Of a DNA stretch of 64,000 nucleotides, positions 25,830-34,678 are shown piece by piece. The position numbers and the translations under genes were made by a program. Within the stretch, counting starts at the first letter, position 1, and every line of letters starts with the position of its first letter. Source of the stretch: an uncultured Lachnospiraceae bacterium (GTDB taxonomy: Bacteria; Bacillota; Clostridia; Lachnospirales; Lachnospiraceae); assembly GCA_910587765.1 (NCBI GenBank), contig CAJUNR010000008.1, positions 1-64,000 on the forward strand. The letters run 5' to 3'. The notes beneath the pieces were generated by a model that saw nothing but the letters and a program-made list of their open reading frames with translations, was not told where the DNA came from and did not search any database.

Positions 25830-26603
25830 TTACTTCACCAGATAACCGCCGTCCACCGGAATAATCGCTCCGCCCAGATAGTCGCTGGCATGGGAGGCCA
25901 GGAAGATGCAGGCGCCCTTCATGTCCTCTCCGGTACCCCACCGGTTCGCCGGGATCCGGTCCGTGATCTGCTGATACCTGGGATTCTCCGGGTCCAGAAG
26001 CGCGCTGTTCATCTCCGTCGCCATATAGCCCGGGGCGATGGCGTTTACATTGATGCCCCTTGCGATCCAGTCGTTGCTCAGCTCCTTGGTCAGCTGCGTC
26101 ACGCCCCCTTTGGCCGCTGTGTACGCCGGGACGGTCTGTCCGCCGAACCAGGATACCATGGAAGCGATGTTGATGATCTTTCCGTACTCTTTTTTCAGCA
26201 TGATCTTCGCCGCCTCCTGACAGAGGATAAAGACGGAGTTGAGATTGACATTCAGTACCTCGTCCCATTCCTCAATGGGAAATACTTCCGCGCTGTGGCG
26301 TCTCTGGATCCCATGAGCGTTGACGATGATGTCCAGATCGCCGCCCAGCTTCTCAACACACGCTGCAAAGCCTTCATACACGCCTTCTCTTTTTGCAAAA
26401 TCCGCTTTTACGCCGTGGCAGCGAAAGCCTCTGTTTACGAAGCTTTCTGCCACCTCCTGCACTTTGTCGGAGGTGCCTACGATAACCACCTCGCAGCCTG
26501 CCTCCATCAGTCCTTCTGCCATGCCGTATCCCAGTCCTCTGGTTCCGCCGGTCACGATGGCTTTTTTCCCTTCTATATTAAAGAGGTCCATATGATTCAC
26601 CAT
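25830..26603 (-). CDS. SDR oxidoreductase, KduD-like
   Basis: 257 residues from the ATG at 26603 (AAAGGAAA upstream). Motifs: TGGTRGLGYGMAEG nucleotide site, NAHG, catalytic ASMVSW...YTAAKGG, and the C-terminal FLASHASDYLGGAIIPVDGGY common in KduD (2-deoxy-D-gluconate 3-dehydrogenase, or 2-keto-3-deoxy uronate interconversion). It is the last gene of the sugar-acid operon with ManD, TRAP and zinc dehydrogenase, which supports a uronate or aldonate oxidation step. The exact substrate is not determined. Confidence 0.88.
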   Translation of the reverse strand: MVNHMDLFNIEGKKAIVTGGTRGLGYGMAEGLMEAGCEVVIVGTSDKVQEVAESFVNRGFRCHGVKADFAKREGVYEGFAACVEKLGGDLDIIVNAHGIQRRHSAEVFPIEEWDEVLNVNLNSVFILCQEAAKIMLKKEYGKIINIASMVSWFGGQTVPAYTAAKGGVTQLTKELSNDWIARGINVNAIAPGYMATEMNSALLDPENPRYQQITDRIPANRWGTGEDMKGACIFLASHASDYLGGAIIPVDGGYLVK

Positions 26604-26630
26604 TTTCCTTTCTTTCACGGTCTGCCTGTC

Positions 26631-27671
26631 TCATTCAAACAGAATGACCATTTTCTTTGCCGACTCATCCGGATGGTCCATCAGATAAAATACTCTGTCG
26701 ATCTCGCGGAACGGAATAAACGTAGTCGCGATCCCCTCAGTATGATATGCCCCCTCTTCCATGCGGCGGATCGTAGGCTCGAAGGCATTCTGGGACATCC
26801 GGGAACCGATGATGTCCAGCTCTCTCTGATTGATCATGGCCTGAGTAATCTTTTCTTCCGCCGTGGAAAATCCCATGGGCACCATGCGCCCCGCGTTGCA
26901 CAGGATCCCCGGCTGCAGGCACATGGTAAGAGAGCCCGGGAAACAGGCGGAATCAAAAGCAACGGTACACCCGTGGCCGTCTGTGATCTCCTGAATCCTT
27001 GCCGCCACGTCCTCCTGCTTCGAGTTGATGACGTAATCGGCGCCGTATCCTTTTGCCCGTTCCAACGAGGAATCGCTGACATCGCAGCAGATGACGGTCC
27101 GGCAGCCCTTTGCCTTGCAGGACTGGAGGATGATGGAACCGATGGTCCCGGCTCCCAGGATAAACACCACATCGTCCTCGGCCACTCTGCCCCGGGCCGT
27201 ACAGTGGGAACCGATGGCAAACGGCTCCACCAGCGCCGCATCCTCCCAGCTTACGCGGTCCGAGATTTTATAGACCTCTTTGGCCGGCGCAGTAAAATAC
27301 TCTCTCCAGCCGCCGTCCGCGCCGGATCCCCTCACTTTCACATGTTCGCACACGTTTTTTCTCCCGTGGGTGCACTGATAGCAGGTCCCGCAGGTGGAGA
27401 TCAGATCCACGATCACATGGTCGCCCACCTTTACATTGGTCACATTGGCCCCTGCCTTCACCACGATCCCGGCATTTTCATGGCCTGGAATGCGCGGATA
27501 GGTGGAACAGGGATTCAGTCCGTGGTAAATGTGGTGATCGCTCCCGCAGACTCCCGCAGATTTCATCTGAATCAGCACTTCATCTTCATTTGCCAGTTCC
27601 GGAACCGGTACCTCACGCACTTCTGTCTTATGCGGCTCAAGCACTACAACTTCTTTCATCATTTTTTTCAT
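26631..27671 (-). CDS. Zinc-dependent medium-chain alcohol/polyol dehydrogenase
   Basis: 346 residues. I used the ATG at 27671 with GAGGTAAGAAG upstream; earlier starts lie within the hairpin repeat. Catalytic zinc site: Cys in GVCGSDHH and GHE in PGHENAG. Structural zinc: CGTCYQCTHGRKNVC. NAD site: ILGAGTIGSII. Members include L-idonate, threonine, sorbitol and L-galactonate 5-dehydrogenases. In a ManD/TRAP/GntR operon an L-idonate or hexonate oxidoreductase role is likely, but unproven. Confidence 0.9.
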   Translation of the reverse strand: MKKMMKEVVVLEPHKTEVREVPVPELANEDEVLIQMKSAGVCGSDHHIYHGLNPCSTYPRIPGHENAGIVVKAGANVTNVKVGDHVIVDLISTCGTCYQCTHGRKNVCEHVKVRGSGADGGWREYFTAPAKEVYKISDRVSWEDAALVEPFAIGSHCTARGRVAEDDVVFILGAGTIGSIILQSCKAKGCRTVICCDVSDSSLERAKGYGADYVINSKQEDVAARIQEITDGHGCTVAFDSACFPGSLTMCLQPGILCNAGRMVPMGFSTAEEKITQAMINQRELDIIGSRMSQNAFEPTIRRMEEGAYHTEGIATTFIPFREIDRVFYLMDHPDESAKKMVILFE

Positions 27672-27692
27672 CTTCTTACCTCTTTTTATTAT

Positions 27693-27796
27693 GTTCCGCA
27701 TCTGCCCTCTCTCCGCCCCGGCGTCTGGAAGAATTTTCTCTCACTCCGTTCCGGAAAATCCTTCCGGGACTGCTTTCGGGCAGATGCTGTTTTTTA
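27693..27796. repeat. Intercistronic hairpin repeat, copy between dctM and the zinc dehydrogenase
   Basis: Same family as the 12.9-kb array: GTTCCGCATCT at one end and GATGCTGTTTTTT at the other, with shared internal CGTCTGGAAG and AATCCTTCCGGGACTG blocks. Here the outer arms GCATCTGCCC (27698-27707) and GGGCAGATGC (27778-27787) pair perfectly. On the transcribed strand its 3' edge is 8 bases before the AAGAGG of the dehydrogenase gene. Confidence 0.8.
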
Positions 27797-27825
27797 CAAA
27801 CGATCTGTCACTGCCATACTCTGCT

Positions 27826-29109
27826 CTATCCGATAATCGACGGCAGCCAGATGGACAGCGCCGGCACCAGTGCAAACAGGACGCCGCAGAAGATCTCCAC
27901 TGCCACAAACGGGATCAGCTCCTTCGATACCTGCCCCACGGACTGTTTGCTGATGCCGCATGCCACGAACATACATGTTCCAAAGGGCGGCGTCGCCTGT
28001 CCCATGGCCAGCAGGAATACGAATACCAGTCCGAACTGCACCGGATCGATTCCAAATGCCATGGCGATGGGCGCCAGGATCGGTCCCAGGATCAGATTGG
28101 TCGCTCCCACCTCCAGGAACATGCCGCAGATGGTCAGAAGAATGATAATGATGGCCCAAAACATGTATTTGTTGGAGACAAATGCCAGCATGAAATTTGT
28201 CACCGCCTGGGGAATCTGGTAATAGGAGATCAGCCAGCCGAACATCTGCGCCGTCACCACCAGAATCATCAGGTTCGCAGTTCCCGTAGCGGTGGATTCG
28301 ATGATTTCCCACACGCTTTTCATGGTGATCTCCTGGTAGACCGCCAGACAGACGATCATTCCGTACACCACTGCCACCACCGCGGACTCTGTCGGGGTGA
28401 AGATGCCTGCATAGATGCCGCCCAGAATGATGATCGGCATAATCAGCGCCCATACCGCATCCTTGAAGGAAACCAGAAAACGTTTGAACGAAAATTTATC
28501 CGATTTCGGAAAATGGTTTTTCTTTGCCTTGAAATACGCATAGATGCATAAAAAGATACAGCATACGATACCCGGGATCACGCCTGCCATCAAAAGAGCG
28601 CCCACATCGGTCCCCGTAATATTTCCGTAGATGACCAGCACGATGCTGGGCGGGATCACGATTCCCAGTGTTCCGCCGATGGCCTGTACTGCCGCTGCAT
28701 ACGCTTCCGGATATTTCCTCTCCACCATCTCCGGATACATCAGGCCGCCGATGGCTGCCGTAGTCGCCACAGAAGAACCGGAGATTGCGGCGAAGAAAGT
28801 ACATGCTACGATGGACACCAGAGAAATTCCTCCGGAGATCCATCCCACCAGAGAATCCGCAAAGGCGACCAGTCTCTTGGAGAGACCGCCCTTGGACATC
28901 ACGTCTCCTGCCAGCATGAATGCCGGGATCGCCAGCATGGAAAAGCTGTTGGAGTTGGCGAAAATTCTCTGGGCAACGATTACGAACGTCAGTTTGGGAT
29001 CCAGGAGCACGGCGACGACACAGGCCAGCCCCAGAGACCAGGTGATCTCCAGACCGCATGCCATGGCCACCAGCAGGACCACGATCAAAGCAATTGCTGC
29101 AACATCCAT
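27826..29109 (-). CDS. dctM: TRAP transporter large permease subunit
   Basis: 427 residues, about twelve membrane segments, with DctM patterns such as IPAFMLAGDVMSKGGLSKRL and AGVIPGIVCC. It is the ion-coupled channel of a tripartite ATP-independent periplasmic transporter that works with DctQ and DctP. The small-subunit gene ends 1 base upstream. In this operon it should import a hexonate or hexuronate using the sodium gradient. Confidence 0.95.
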   Translation of the reverse strand: MDVAAIALIVVLLVAMACGLEITWSLGLACVVAVLLDPKLTFVIVAQRIFANSNSFSMLAIPAFMLAGDVMSKGGLSKRLVAFADSLVGWISGGISLVSIVACTFFAAISGSSVATTAAIGGLMYPEMVERKYPEAYAAAVQAIGGTLGIVIPPSIVLVIYGNITGTDVGALLMAGVIPGIVCCIFLCIYAYFKAKKNHFPKSDKFSFKRFLVSFKDAVWALIMPIIILGGIYAGIFTPTESAVVAVVYGMIVCLAVYQEITMKSVWEIIESTATGTANLMILVVTAQMFGWLISYYQIPQAVTNFMLAFVSNKYMFWAIIIILLTICGMFLEVGATNLILGPILAPIAMAFGIDPVQFGLVFVFLLAMGQATPPFGTCMFVACGISKQSVGQVSKELIPFVAVEIFCGVLFALVPALSIWLPSIIG

Positions 29110-29110
29110 T

Positions 29111-29596
29111 TTACAAATCCTCCTTTGCTTCTGTAAATTCTTCGTAGATATCCACCATGACCGCCAGTGCGTTCATCACGAATCCCAGAAATATGATCCC
29201 GTATAACAGGCTCATGGGAATCGCCATGGCAGGACTGACCTGATAGCCGCCGATCCGGATCAGCCGGTAGCCGCTGTATACGAACACAAGACTGACGTAC
29301 ATGGCCACTGCCCTGCGGACCACATTCAGCACCAGCAGCGCTTTTCCCTTCAGGTAACCGTCGATGATCTCGATTCGGACAAACATATGTTTTGTCGTGG
29401 CCAGATTGATGCCCAGCGCGATGATCGCCACAAACAGGTAGCGGGACAGTTCCTCGGACCAGGTCAGGCTCCGGAAGATGACGAACCGGCAGAAAGTCTG
29501 TAAAAATACGACTGCGATCATGGCAAGCAGCGCCGCTCCGATGAGGACACTGTTTGCTTTCTGTAGTTTCTTAAAAGCTGCTGTTATTTTCTCCAT
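29111..29596 (-). CDS. dctQ: TRAP transporter small permease subunit
   Basis: 161 residues from the ATG at 29596 with GGGGGAGG upstream; the frame is open further but overlaps the DctP gene. Four membrane helices with the DctQ pattern RSLTWSEELSRYLFVAIIALG. Forms the membrane complex with DctM. Confidence 0.93.
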   Translation of the reverse strand: MEKITAAFKKLQKANSVLIGAALLAMIAVVFLQTFCRFVIFRSLTWSEELSRYLFVAIIALGINLATTKHMFVRIEIIDGYLKGKALLVLNVVRRAVAMYVSLVFVYSGYRLIRIGGYQVSPAMAIPMSLLYGIIFLGFVMNALAVMVDIYEEFTEAKEDL

Positions 29597-29610
29597 CTTT
29601 TCCTCCCCCT

Positions 29611-30627
29611 CTAGTTGGCTGCCGACAGATTCCGGATCCGGGTGATAACATCCCCGTACTCTGCCTCCCATTCCGTATAAAGTCCGGCTGCTTTATCAAC
29701 AAATTCCTGTTTGTCCGGATAAGTAACGCTCATCCCCTGTTCCGTCAGCTGTCCGATGGCCTCTGCATCCATCTCGCGGCTCAGTTCCCGCTCGCTGACG
29801 CTGCATTCCTTCATGATCTCGGTGAATATCTGCTGGTATTCCGCCCCCAGAGAAGCCCAGGTTGCAGGACTCATAACGAGAAATACGGTGGAATACGCGT
29901 GCTCTGTCACCGCCAGGCGGTTGTTGACCTGCGCCACATTGTTGGTCAGGATGACCGTGGAAGGATTCTCCTGCCCGTCCAGCGCGCCCTGCTGGAGCGC
30001 CGTGTATGCTTCGCTCCAGGACATGGGAGTCGCGTCTGCGCCCATCTCCTTCCAGAATGCGATGTGGATCTGATTTTCCATGGTACGCACCTTCAGGCCT
30101 GCCACGTCTTCCACAGAGTTCACATCTGTCTTACTGTTGCTTAAGTTCCGGAAACCGGACTCCCAGATCCCCAGCCCGTAGAGCTGCACGCCTGAGAGTT
30201 TTCCCAGAAATTCATCTCCGATCTCCCCCAGGAAAACGGCGTCCGCCTGCTCTGTGGAAGTGATCAGGTACGGGATATCCAGCGCCTGAAAATCCCGGAT
30301 AAAATTGCCGATGGTGGACTGATTGACCACGGCAATGTCGATGGTTCCCATCTGGCATCCTTCGATGGTGTCGATCTCAGCCCCCAGCTGTCCGTTATGA
30401 TAAGTCTCGATCTTGTATTTTCCGCCAGTGGCCTCATAGATCCGGTCCGCGAAGATCTCCATGGACTGACCGATGGCCCCGGTCTCCGACGATGTCTGCG
30501 CCATGCGCAGCGTGATGGTTCCGTCCTGTCCGGTCTCCACCTGGTTATCCTTCCAGATGCTGAATCCGGACAGGATAAAAGAGAGCAGGATCACGCATGC
30601 CGTCAGAACTGCTGTCTGTTTTCTCAT
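29611..30627 (-). CDS. dctP: TRAP transporter solute-binding protein
   Basis: 338 residues, N-terminal hydrophobic signal (about 5-24) without a clear lipobox Cys, then a DctP fold: LRMAQTSSETGAIGQSMEIFADRI, YHNGQLGAEIDTIEGCQMGTID, and the carboxylate-binding Arg region GLKVRTMENQ. Acts outside the membrane delivering sugar acids to DctQM. AGGAGG lies just downstream of a short copy of the intercistronic repeat. Confidence 0.93.
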   Translation of the reverse strand: MRKQTAVLTACVILLSFILSGFSIWKDNQVETGQDGTITLRMAQTSSETGAIGQSMEIFADRIYEATGGKYKIETYHNGQLGAEIDTIEGCQMGTIDIAVVNQSTIGNFIRDFQALDIPYLITSTEQADAVFLGEIGDEFLGKLSGVQLYGLGIWESGFRNLSNSKTDVNSVEDVAGLKVRTMENQIHIAFWKEMGADATPMSWSEAYTALQQGALDGQENPSTVILTNNVAQVNNRLAVTEHAYSTVFLVMSPATWASLGAEYQQIFTEIMKECSVSERELSREMDAEAIGQLTEQGMSVTYPDKQEFVDKAAGLYTEWEAEYGDVITRIRNLSAAN

Positions 30628-30646
30628 TTTTTAACCTCCTGTTAAA

Positions 30647-30702
30647 GTTCCGCAACACCCCGGACATCCTTCCGGACTGTTTCCGGGCCGTTGCTGTTTT
30701 GA
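30647..30702. repeat. Intercistronic hairpin repeat, short copy between manD-like gene and dctP
   Basis: Begins AGTTCCGCAAC and ends GTTGCTGTTTT, with the inner ATCCTTCCGGACTG block in common with the other loci. Outer arms GCAAC/GTTGC pair. On the transcribed strand its 3' edge GCGGAAC is 6 bases before the AGGAGG of dctP, the same distance as in front of TraX. Confidence 0.7.
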
Positions 30703-30720
30703 AATTCTGCATTTTTTATT

Positions 30721-31968
30721 TTACGGTGTAACCAGCGCGCCGTCTCTTGCACGGGTCTGGGTCCAGGTGGTCACGGTCTTTTCACATGGATATTTTGCAG
30801 CTTCCGCTTCATTCAGATCCACGCCCAGTCCCGGCCGGTCATTGGCGTATACGTAGCCGTCCCTGTATTCCGGAAGGCCCGGGAATACCTCCAGAAGCGC
30901 GCCATGGGGCCCTTTCAGTTTCTGGATCACGAAGTTCGGCGGTTCGATGCCCGACCATTCCTGCACGCCGAAATTCGGCGCCGCCAAATCGATGTGGATA
31001 TTGGCCGCATGCGCCAGAGGCGACATGTCGCCGGGGCCGTGCCATGCGGTGCGCACGCCGAACTGCTCTGCGAAGATCTGGAGCTTTCTCGCCGGTGTGA
31101 TCCCCCCGATCTGACTGATATGTACCCGGATAAAATCAATCAGGCGTTCCGTGATCAGTGTCTTCCACTCCGCCGGATTGTTGAACAGTTCTCCCTGGGC
31201 AATGGGGATGCTGGTCTGCTGCCGCAGCTCCTTAATCCATCCGGTCTGCTCCAGCGATACCGGGTCTTCCAGAAAGAACAGGTCAAAGGGCTCCAGTTCC
31301 CTGGCAAGCCTCACCGCCTCCACCGGAGCGATCCTTTCATGGACGTCGTGCACCAGCTGCATCTCATATCCGATCCGTTCCCGGATCTGGCCAAACAGCT
31401 CTACCGTGTCCCGGATATATTTCCTGCTGTCCAGATACATGCCGTCATGGGCGCCTGCAGGCGCCGTCGCCGGTGTGCAGCCGTAGTCCGCTCCGCCGTA
31501 TCCTCCGCACTGACAGCGCAGGTGCGTGATGCCCATCTCCTGATATTTCAGAATATTTTCGCAGATTTCTTCAATATCCCTTCCGTCCACATGCCGATAC
31601 ACCGGAACACCTTCCCGCACCTTGCCTCCAAAGAGCTGATAGACCGGCATGCCTGCCATCTTTCCCTTGATATCCCACAGCGCCATGTCGATCCCGGATA
31701 TGGCATTGTTCTCGATGGGACCGTTTCTCCAGTACCCGTTCTGATGCATGAGCTGCCAGAGCTCTTCGATGTTCTGCGCATCCCTTCCCACGAGCAGCGG
31801 CTTCAGATATTCCTCCACCAGATGCTTCACGGTCAGATGACGGTACGCGAAGGTGGCGCAGCCCAGTCCGTACAATCCCGGCTGATTCGTATCCACCTTC
31901 ACCACCACCAGATTGATTCCCTCGGGAGCCGTGCAGATGACCCGGATGTCTTTGATCAATACTGCCAT
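30721..31968 (-). CDS. Enolase-superfamily sugar acid dehydratase (ManD/mannonate dehydratase-like)
   Basis: 415 residues of the enolase superfamily. N-terminal capping domain (1-125) with the NGYWRNGPIENNAISGIDMALWDIKGK pattern. The barrel carries metal ligands Asp in LVHDVHE, Glu in FLEDPVS and Glu in QGELFNN. The His of TAWHGPGDMSP completes the ManD-type active site. It should dehydrate D-mannonate or D-gluconate to 2-keto-3-deoxygluconate. First structural gene of the operon after the regulator, with GGAGG before the ATG. Confidence 0.9.
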   Translation of the reverse strand: MAVLIKDIRVICTAPEGINLVVVKVDTNQPGLYGLGCATFAYRHLTVKHLVEEYLKPLLVGRDAQNIEELWQLMHQNGYWRNGPIENNAISGIDMALWDIKGKMAGMPVYQLFGGKVREGVPVYRHVDGRDIEEICENILKYQEMGITHLRCQCGGYGGADYGCTPATAPAGAHDGMYLDSRKYIRDTVELFGQIRERIGYEMQLVHDVHERIAPVEAVRLARELEPFDLFFLEDPVSLEQTGWIKELRQQTSIPIAQGELFNNPAEWKTLITERLIDFIRVHISQIGGITPARKLQIFAEQFGVRTAWHGPGDMSPLAHAANIHIDLAAPNFGVQEWSGIEPPNFVIQKLKGPHGALLEVFPGLPEYRDGYVYANDRPGLGVDLNEAEAAKYPCEKTVTTWTQTRARDGALVTP

Positions 31969-31984
31969 TTGCTTTCCTCCTTTT

Positions 31985-32114
31985 CTTGTTACTCATCATA
32001 CAAGTTTTAGTATATCTATTCGACGAAAACAGGATTCTGCTGCTTTTCATATGACTGTGAGCAGTTCGTCTTTTACATGGTTGAATCAACTAATCTTGTC
32101 AGTTATCATACAAG
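31985..32114 (-). promoter_or_regulatory. Two GntR-type operators upstream of the dehydratase operon
   Basis: Two near-identical 20-base sites, CTTGTATGATGAGTAACAAG (31985-32004) and CTTGTATGATAACTGACAAG (32095-32114), lie 110 bases apart between the GntR gene and the dehydratase start. Their CTTGT and ACAAG ends match the half-sites of the perfect palindrome in front of the GntR gene. TATACT in between is a plausible -10, but I see no clear -35. Confidence 0.65.
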
Positions 32115-32153
32115 TTTACGTACAAGAAACATATTTCCTGTTCCCTGCTCCAT

Positions 32154-32822
32154 TTACATTTTTTCCAGCGCTGCCTCCAGATGGCGATGCATCATGTCAT
32201 GCGCCTTCTGTGCATCCCCTTCCCGGAATGCCTGTAAAATGGAAGTATGATAACAGATCCCTGATTCATACCCGAAAAGCTCGTTCATCTGCTCGTGATT
32301 TCTCCTGGTCTCCGCAAATACTTTGTGGAGGCTCTTCTCCAGCAGCGTATTTCCGGAGGTCCTGCAGATCACTTCATGGAATTTCAGGTCTGCCCGGACG
32401 AACCTGGGACGGTCCCCCTGAAACATCTCCATCTGCTCCAGATAAGCTTCCAGCGATGCGATCGTCTCCGGAGTGCAGTTCCTCACCGCCAGCCGGCAGG
32501 CGTCCGGCTCCAGAATCTGCCGGAACTCCAGCACCTTGCGGATATCCTTGCAGTCCTCCGAGGTGATCCGGTTCTCCGCTTCCTCCTGACTCTCCACATG
32601 GTTGTTGATCAGGTAGGTTCCCTTTCCCTGATAGCTCTTCAGGACTCCGAGCCCGATCAGATGCTGCAGTGCCGTCCGTATGCTGGAACGGCTCACGCCC
32701 AGCTCCTCCACCATCTGATTTTCGGATGGGATCTTCTCGCCCACTGCCCAGTCTCCGGATTCGATGTTCTCCTTCAGATAATCGACCACCTGACTGGTCA
32801 CGCTCACATTTCTGATCCTCAT
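32154..32822 (-). CDS. GntR family regulator with FCD ligand domain
   Basis: 222 residues: GntR winged helix (GEKIPSENQMVEELGVSRSSIRTALQHL) and a FadR C-terminal domain with the metal-binding acidic/His pattern (DLKFHEVI, CYHTSIL, MMHRHLE). Such proteins bind sugar acids (ExuR, UxuR, DgoR relatives). It is transcribed in the same direction as the dehydratase-TRAP operon and preceded by its own promoter and palindrome, so negative autoregulation is likely. Confidence 0.92.
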   Translation of the reverse strand: MRIRNVSVTSQVVDYLKENIESGDWAVGEKIPSENQMVEELGVSRSSIRTALQHLIGLGVLKSYQGKGTYLINNHVESQEEAENRITSEDCKDIRKVLEFRQILEPDACRLAVRNCTPETIASLEAYLEQMEMFQGDRPRFVRADLKFHEVICRTSGNTLLEKSLHKVFAETRRNHEQMNELFGYESGICYHTSILQAFREGDAQKAHDMMHRHLEAALEKM

Positions 32823-32843
32823 GCGCTCCTTCTTTCCGTCGAG

Positions 32844-32898
32844 ATAACTTGTCAGACAAGTTATGAGTTTATTATACCGCAGTCTGGATATATGTCAA
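32844..32898 (-). promoter_or_regulatory. Promoter and perfect palindromic operator of the GntR gene
   Basis: Minus-strand TTGACA (32893-32898), 16 bases, TATAAT (32871-32876). Directly downstream is a palindrome of two 10-base arms and a 1-base centre (32844-32864, core ACTTGTCAGACAAGT), which covers the expected transcription start. Confidence 0.82.
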
Positions 32899-33000
32899 TA
32901 CTATTTATGAGATTCAGTAAATTCTACCAAATTCGGATGTTTGTTTTTGGTGAAGATTACCATCCGGAAAGTCTTAGCGAAAGCTTAACCCCTCATTTTA

Positions 33001-33030
33001 TTGACAAACGCACCGTTTTTCCATTATAGT
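33001..33030 (+). promoter_or_regulatory. Promoter of the DUF1538-PII pair
   Basis: TTGACA (33001-33006), 18 bases, TATAGT (33025-33030). It gives a leader of about 70 bases before the TTG start and shows that the open frame upstream of 33106 is not translated. Confidence 0.7.
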
Positions 33031-33105
33031 TATTTTAGTTTACATAAAGTCATCTGTCGGGAGTTCTTCCCTGCAATGCAGAATTTCAACAGAAAGGTGT
33101 ATGAT

Positions 33106-34623
33106 TTGAGAAAACAACTGCGGGAAAAGATTTTTGAATCTCTGGCATCCGTCCTGCCCATCACTGCCATTGTGCTGATTTTAAGCGTCACCATTGCGCC
33201 TGTGGCGGCAGGAACGCTGGTGCTCTTTTTATTTGGTTCTCTGCTGCTGGTCTTCGGCATGGGCATCTTCACCCTGGGCGCGGACCTTGCCATGACCCCC
33301 ATGGGCGAAGGCATGGGCATCGAGATGAGTAAATCCAAAAAGGCTCTCTGGCCCATCCTACTGAGCTTTGTCTTCTGCGTTGTCATCACCATGGCGGAAC
33401 CGGATCTTCAGGTTTTGGCAGGGCAGGTTCCTGCCATCCCGAACATGGTGATCGTTCTGGCAGTCGCCGCAGGCGTGGGCATTTTCATGATGCTGGCCAT
33501 CGCCCGGATGTTTTACAAGATCCCGTTGAACGCCCTGCTCATCGCCTTCTACGGGATCGTATTTGTTGCCGCCGCTTTTACACCCTCCTCGTTCATCCCC
33601 GTATCTTTTGATTCCGGCGGCGTGACCACCGGACCGGTGACCGTTCCTTTCATCATGTCTCTCGGCGTCGGCCTGGCCGCTCTCAGGAGCGACCGGCGTT
33701 CCGCGGAGGACAGCTTCGGTCTGGTGGCGCTGTGCAGCGTCGGTCCGGTGCTGGCGGTACTGCTCCTCGGCATCTTCTACCGGCCGGATTCCGCGTTCAG
33801 CGGGATGACGCAGATTGCGCAGATCGACACCACGGCGGACGCCGCGCGCGAGTTCGTTGCCGCCTTTCCCGGTTATCTGCGGGAAGTGGCGGCCGCCATC
33901 CTGCCTATCGCGGGAATGCTGCTTCTCTTCCAGCTTCTGACCCGGCGCTTCCGGAGGCGGAAGCTTTTGAAGATTACGGGCGGACTGTTCTATACTTACA
34001 TCGGACTGGTGCTTTTCCTTACCGGCGTCAATGTAGGCTTCATGCCCGTCGGTCAGATTCTCGGAGCCGCCATTGCCTCCGGAAAGTCCGCCGGCATACT
34101 GATTCCCGTCGGCATGCTCATGGGCTACTTTATCGTGGCGGCAGAACCCGCCGTGCATGTGCTCACCAGACAGGTCGAGGCGGTGTCGAACGGCTCCATC
34201 ACCGCCGGATCCATGAAAACCGGACTTTCCGTAGGCGTGGCGGTTTCCGTAGGAATCTCCATCCTGCGCATTCTCACGGGCATTCCGATCCTGTATTTTC
34301 TGGTTCCCGGCTACCTGATCTCCCTCCTTCTGACGTTCTTCGTTCCGAAGATTTACACCGGCATCGCCTTTGACTCCGGCGGAGTTGCCAGCGGCCCCAT
34401 GACGGCGGCATTTCTCCTGCCCTTCGCCAAGGGCGCCTGCACGGCGGCGGGAGGCGATATCCTCACGGACGCTTTCGGCGTCGTCGCCATGGTCGCCATG
34501 ACTCCCCTTGTAACCATTCAGGCGCTGGGACTGATGAGCGAACTGCGGAAACACGCGCACATCCGCTATCTGAAGGACCAGTTTGAACAGATCGAGGATG
34601 TCGTTCTCTATTTTGACGACTGA
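33106..34623 (+). CDS. DUF1538 integral membrane protein
   Basis: 505 residues starting at TTG 33106, with AGAAAGG upstream; the ATG at 33076 has no ribosome binding site. Two homologous DUF1538 halves of about six membrane helices each are visible. Each has a FDSGGVTTGP or FDSGGVASGPM motif, and an AEPDLQVLAGQV or AEPAVHVLTRQV motif, typical re-entrant transporter-like repeats. The substrate is unknown. The next gene encodes tandem PII-like domains, so flux is probably gated by a PII-type metabolite sensor, by analogy with AmtB-GlnK. Confidence 0.85.
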   Translation: MRKQLREKIFESLASVLPITAIVLILSVTIAPVAAGTLVLFLFGSLLLVFGMGIFTLGADLAMTPMGEGMGIEMSKSKKALWPILLSFVFCVVITMAEPDLQVLAGQVPAIPNMVIVLAVAAGVGIFMMLAIARMFYKIPLNALLIAFYGIVFVAAAFTPSSFIPVSFDSGGVTTGPVTVPFIMSLGVGLAALRSDRRSAEDSFGLVALCSVGPVLAVLLLGIFYRPDSAFSGMTQIAQIDTTADAAREFVAAFPGYLREVAAAILPIAGMLLLFQLLTRRFRRRKLLKITGGLFYTYIGLVLFLTGVNVGFMPVGQILGAAIASGKSAGILIPVGMLMGYFIVAAEPAVHVLTRQVEAVSNGSITAGSMKTGLSVGVAVSVGISILRILTGIPILYFLVPGYLISLLLTFFVPKIYTGIAFDSGGVASGPMTAAFLLPFAKGACTAAGGDILTDAFGVVAMVAMTPLVTIQALGLMSELRKHAHIRYLKDQFEQIEDVVLYFDD

Positions 34624-34628
34624 ATCGG

Positions 34629-34650
34629 GCAGGGAAGGTTTCTTCCCTGC
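34629..34650 (+). other. Intercistronic hairpin between the DUF1538 and PII-like genes
   Basis: GCAGGGAAG and CTTCCCTGC form a perfect 9-base stem with a 4-base loop GTTT, 5 bases after the DUF1538 stop. No T-run follows, so it is more likely an mRNA processing or stabilising element, or a weak attenuator, than a terminator. Confidence 0.6.
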
Positions 34651-34678
34651 GCATGCAGAAAGCAGGTGAATCTATTTT

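Noticed and set aside
33001..33105. Upstream extension of the DUF1538 gene
   Set aside because: The first codon TTG at 33001 is the -35 box of a promoter, and the transcript should begin after 33030.
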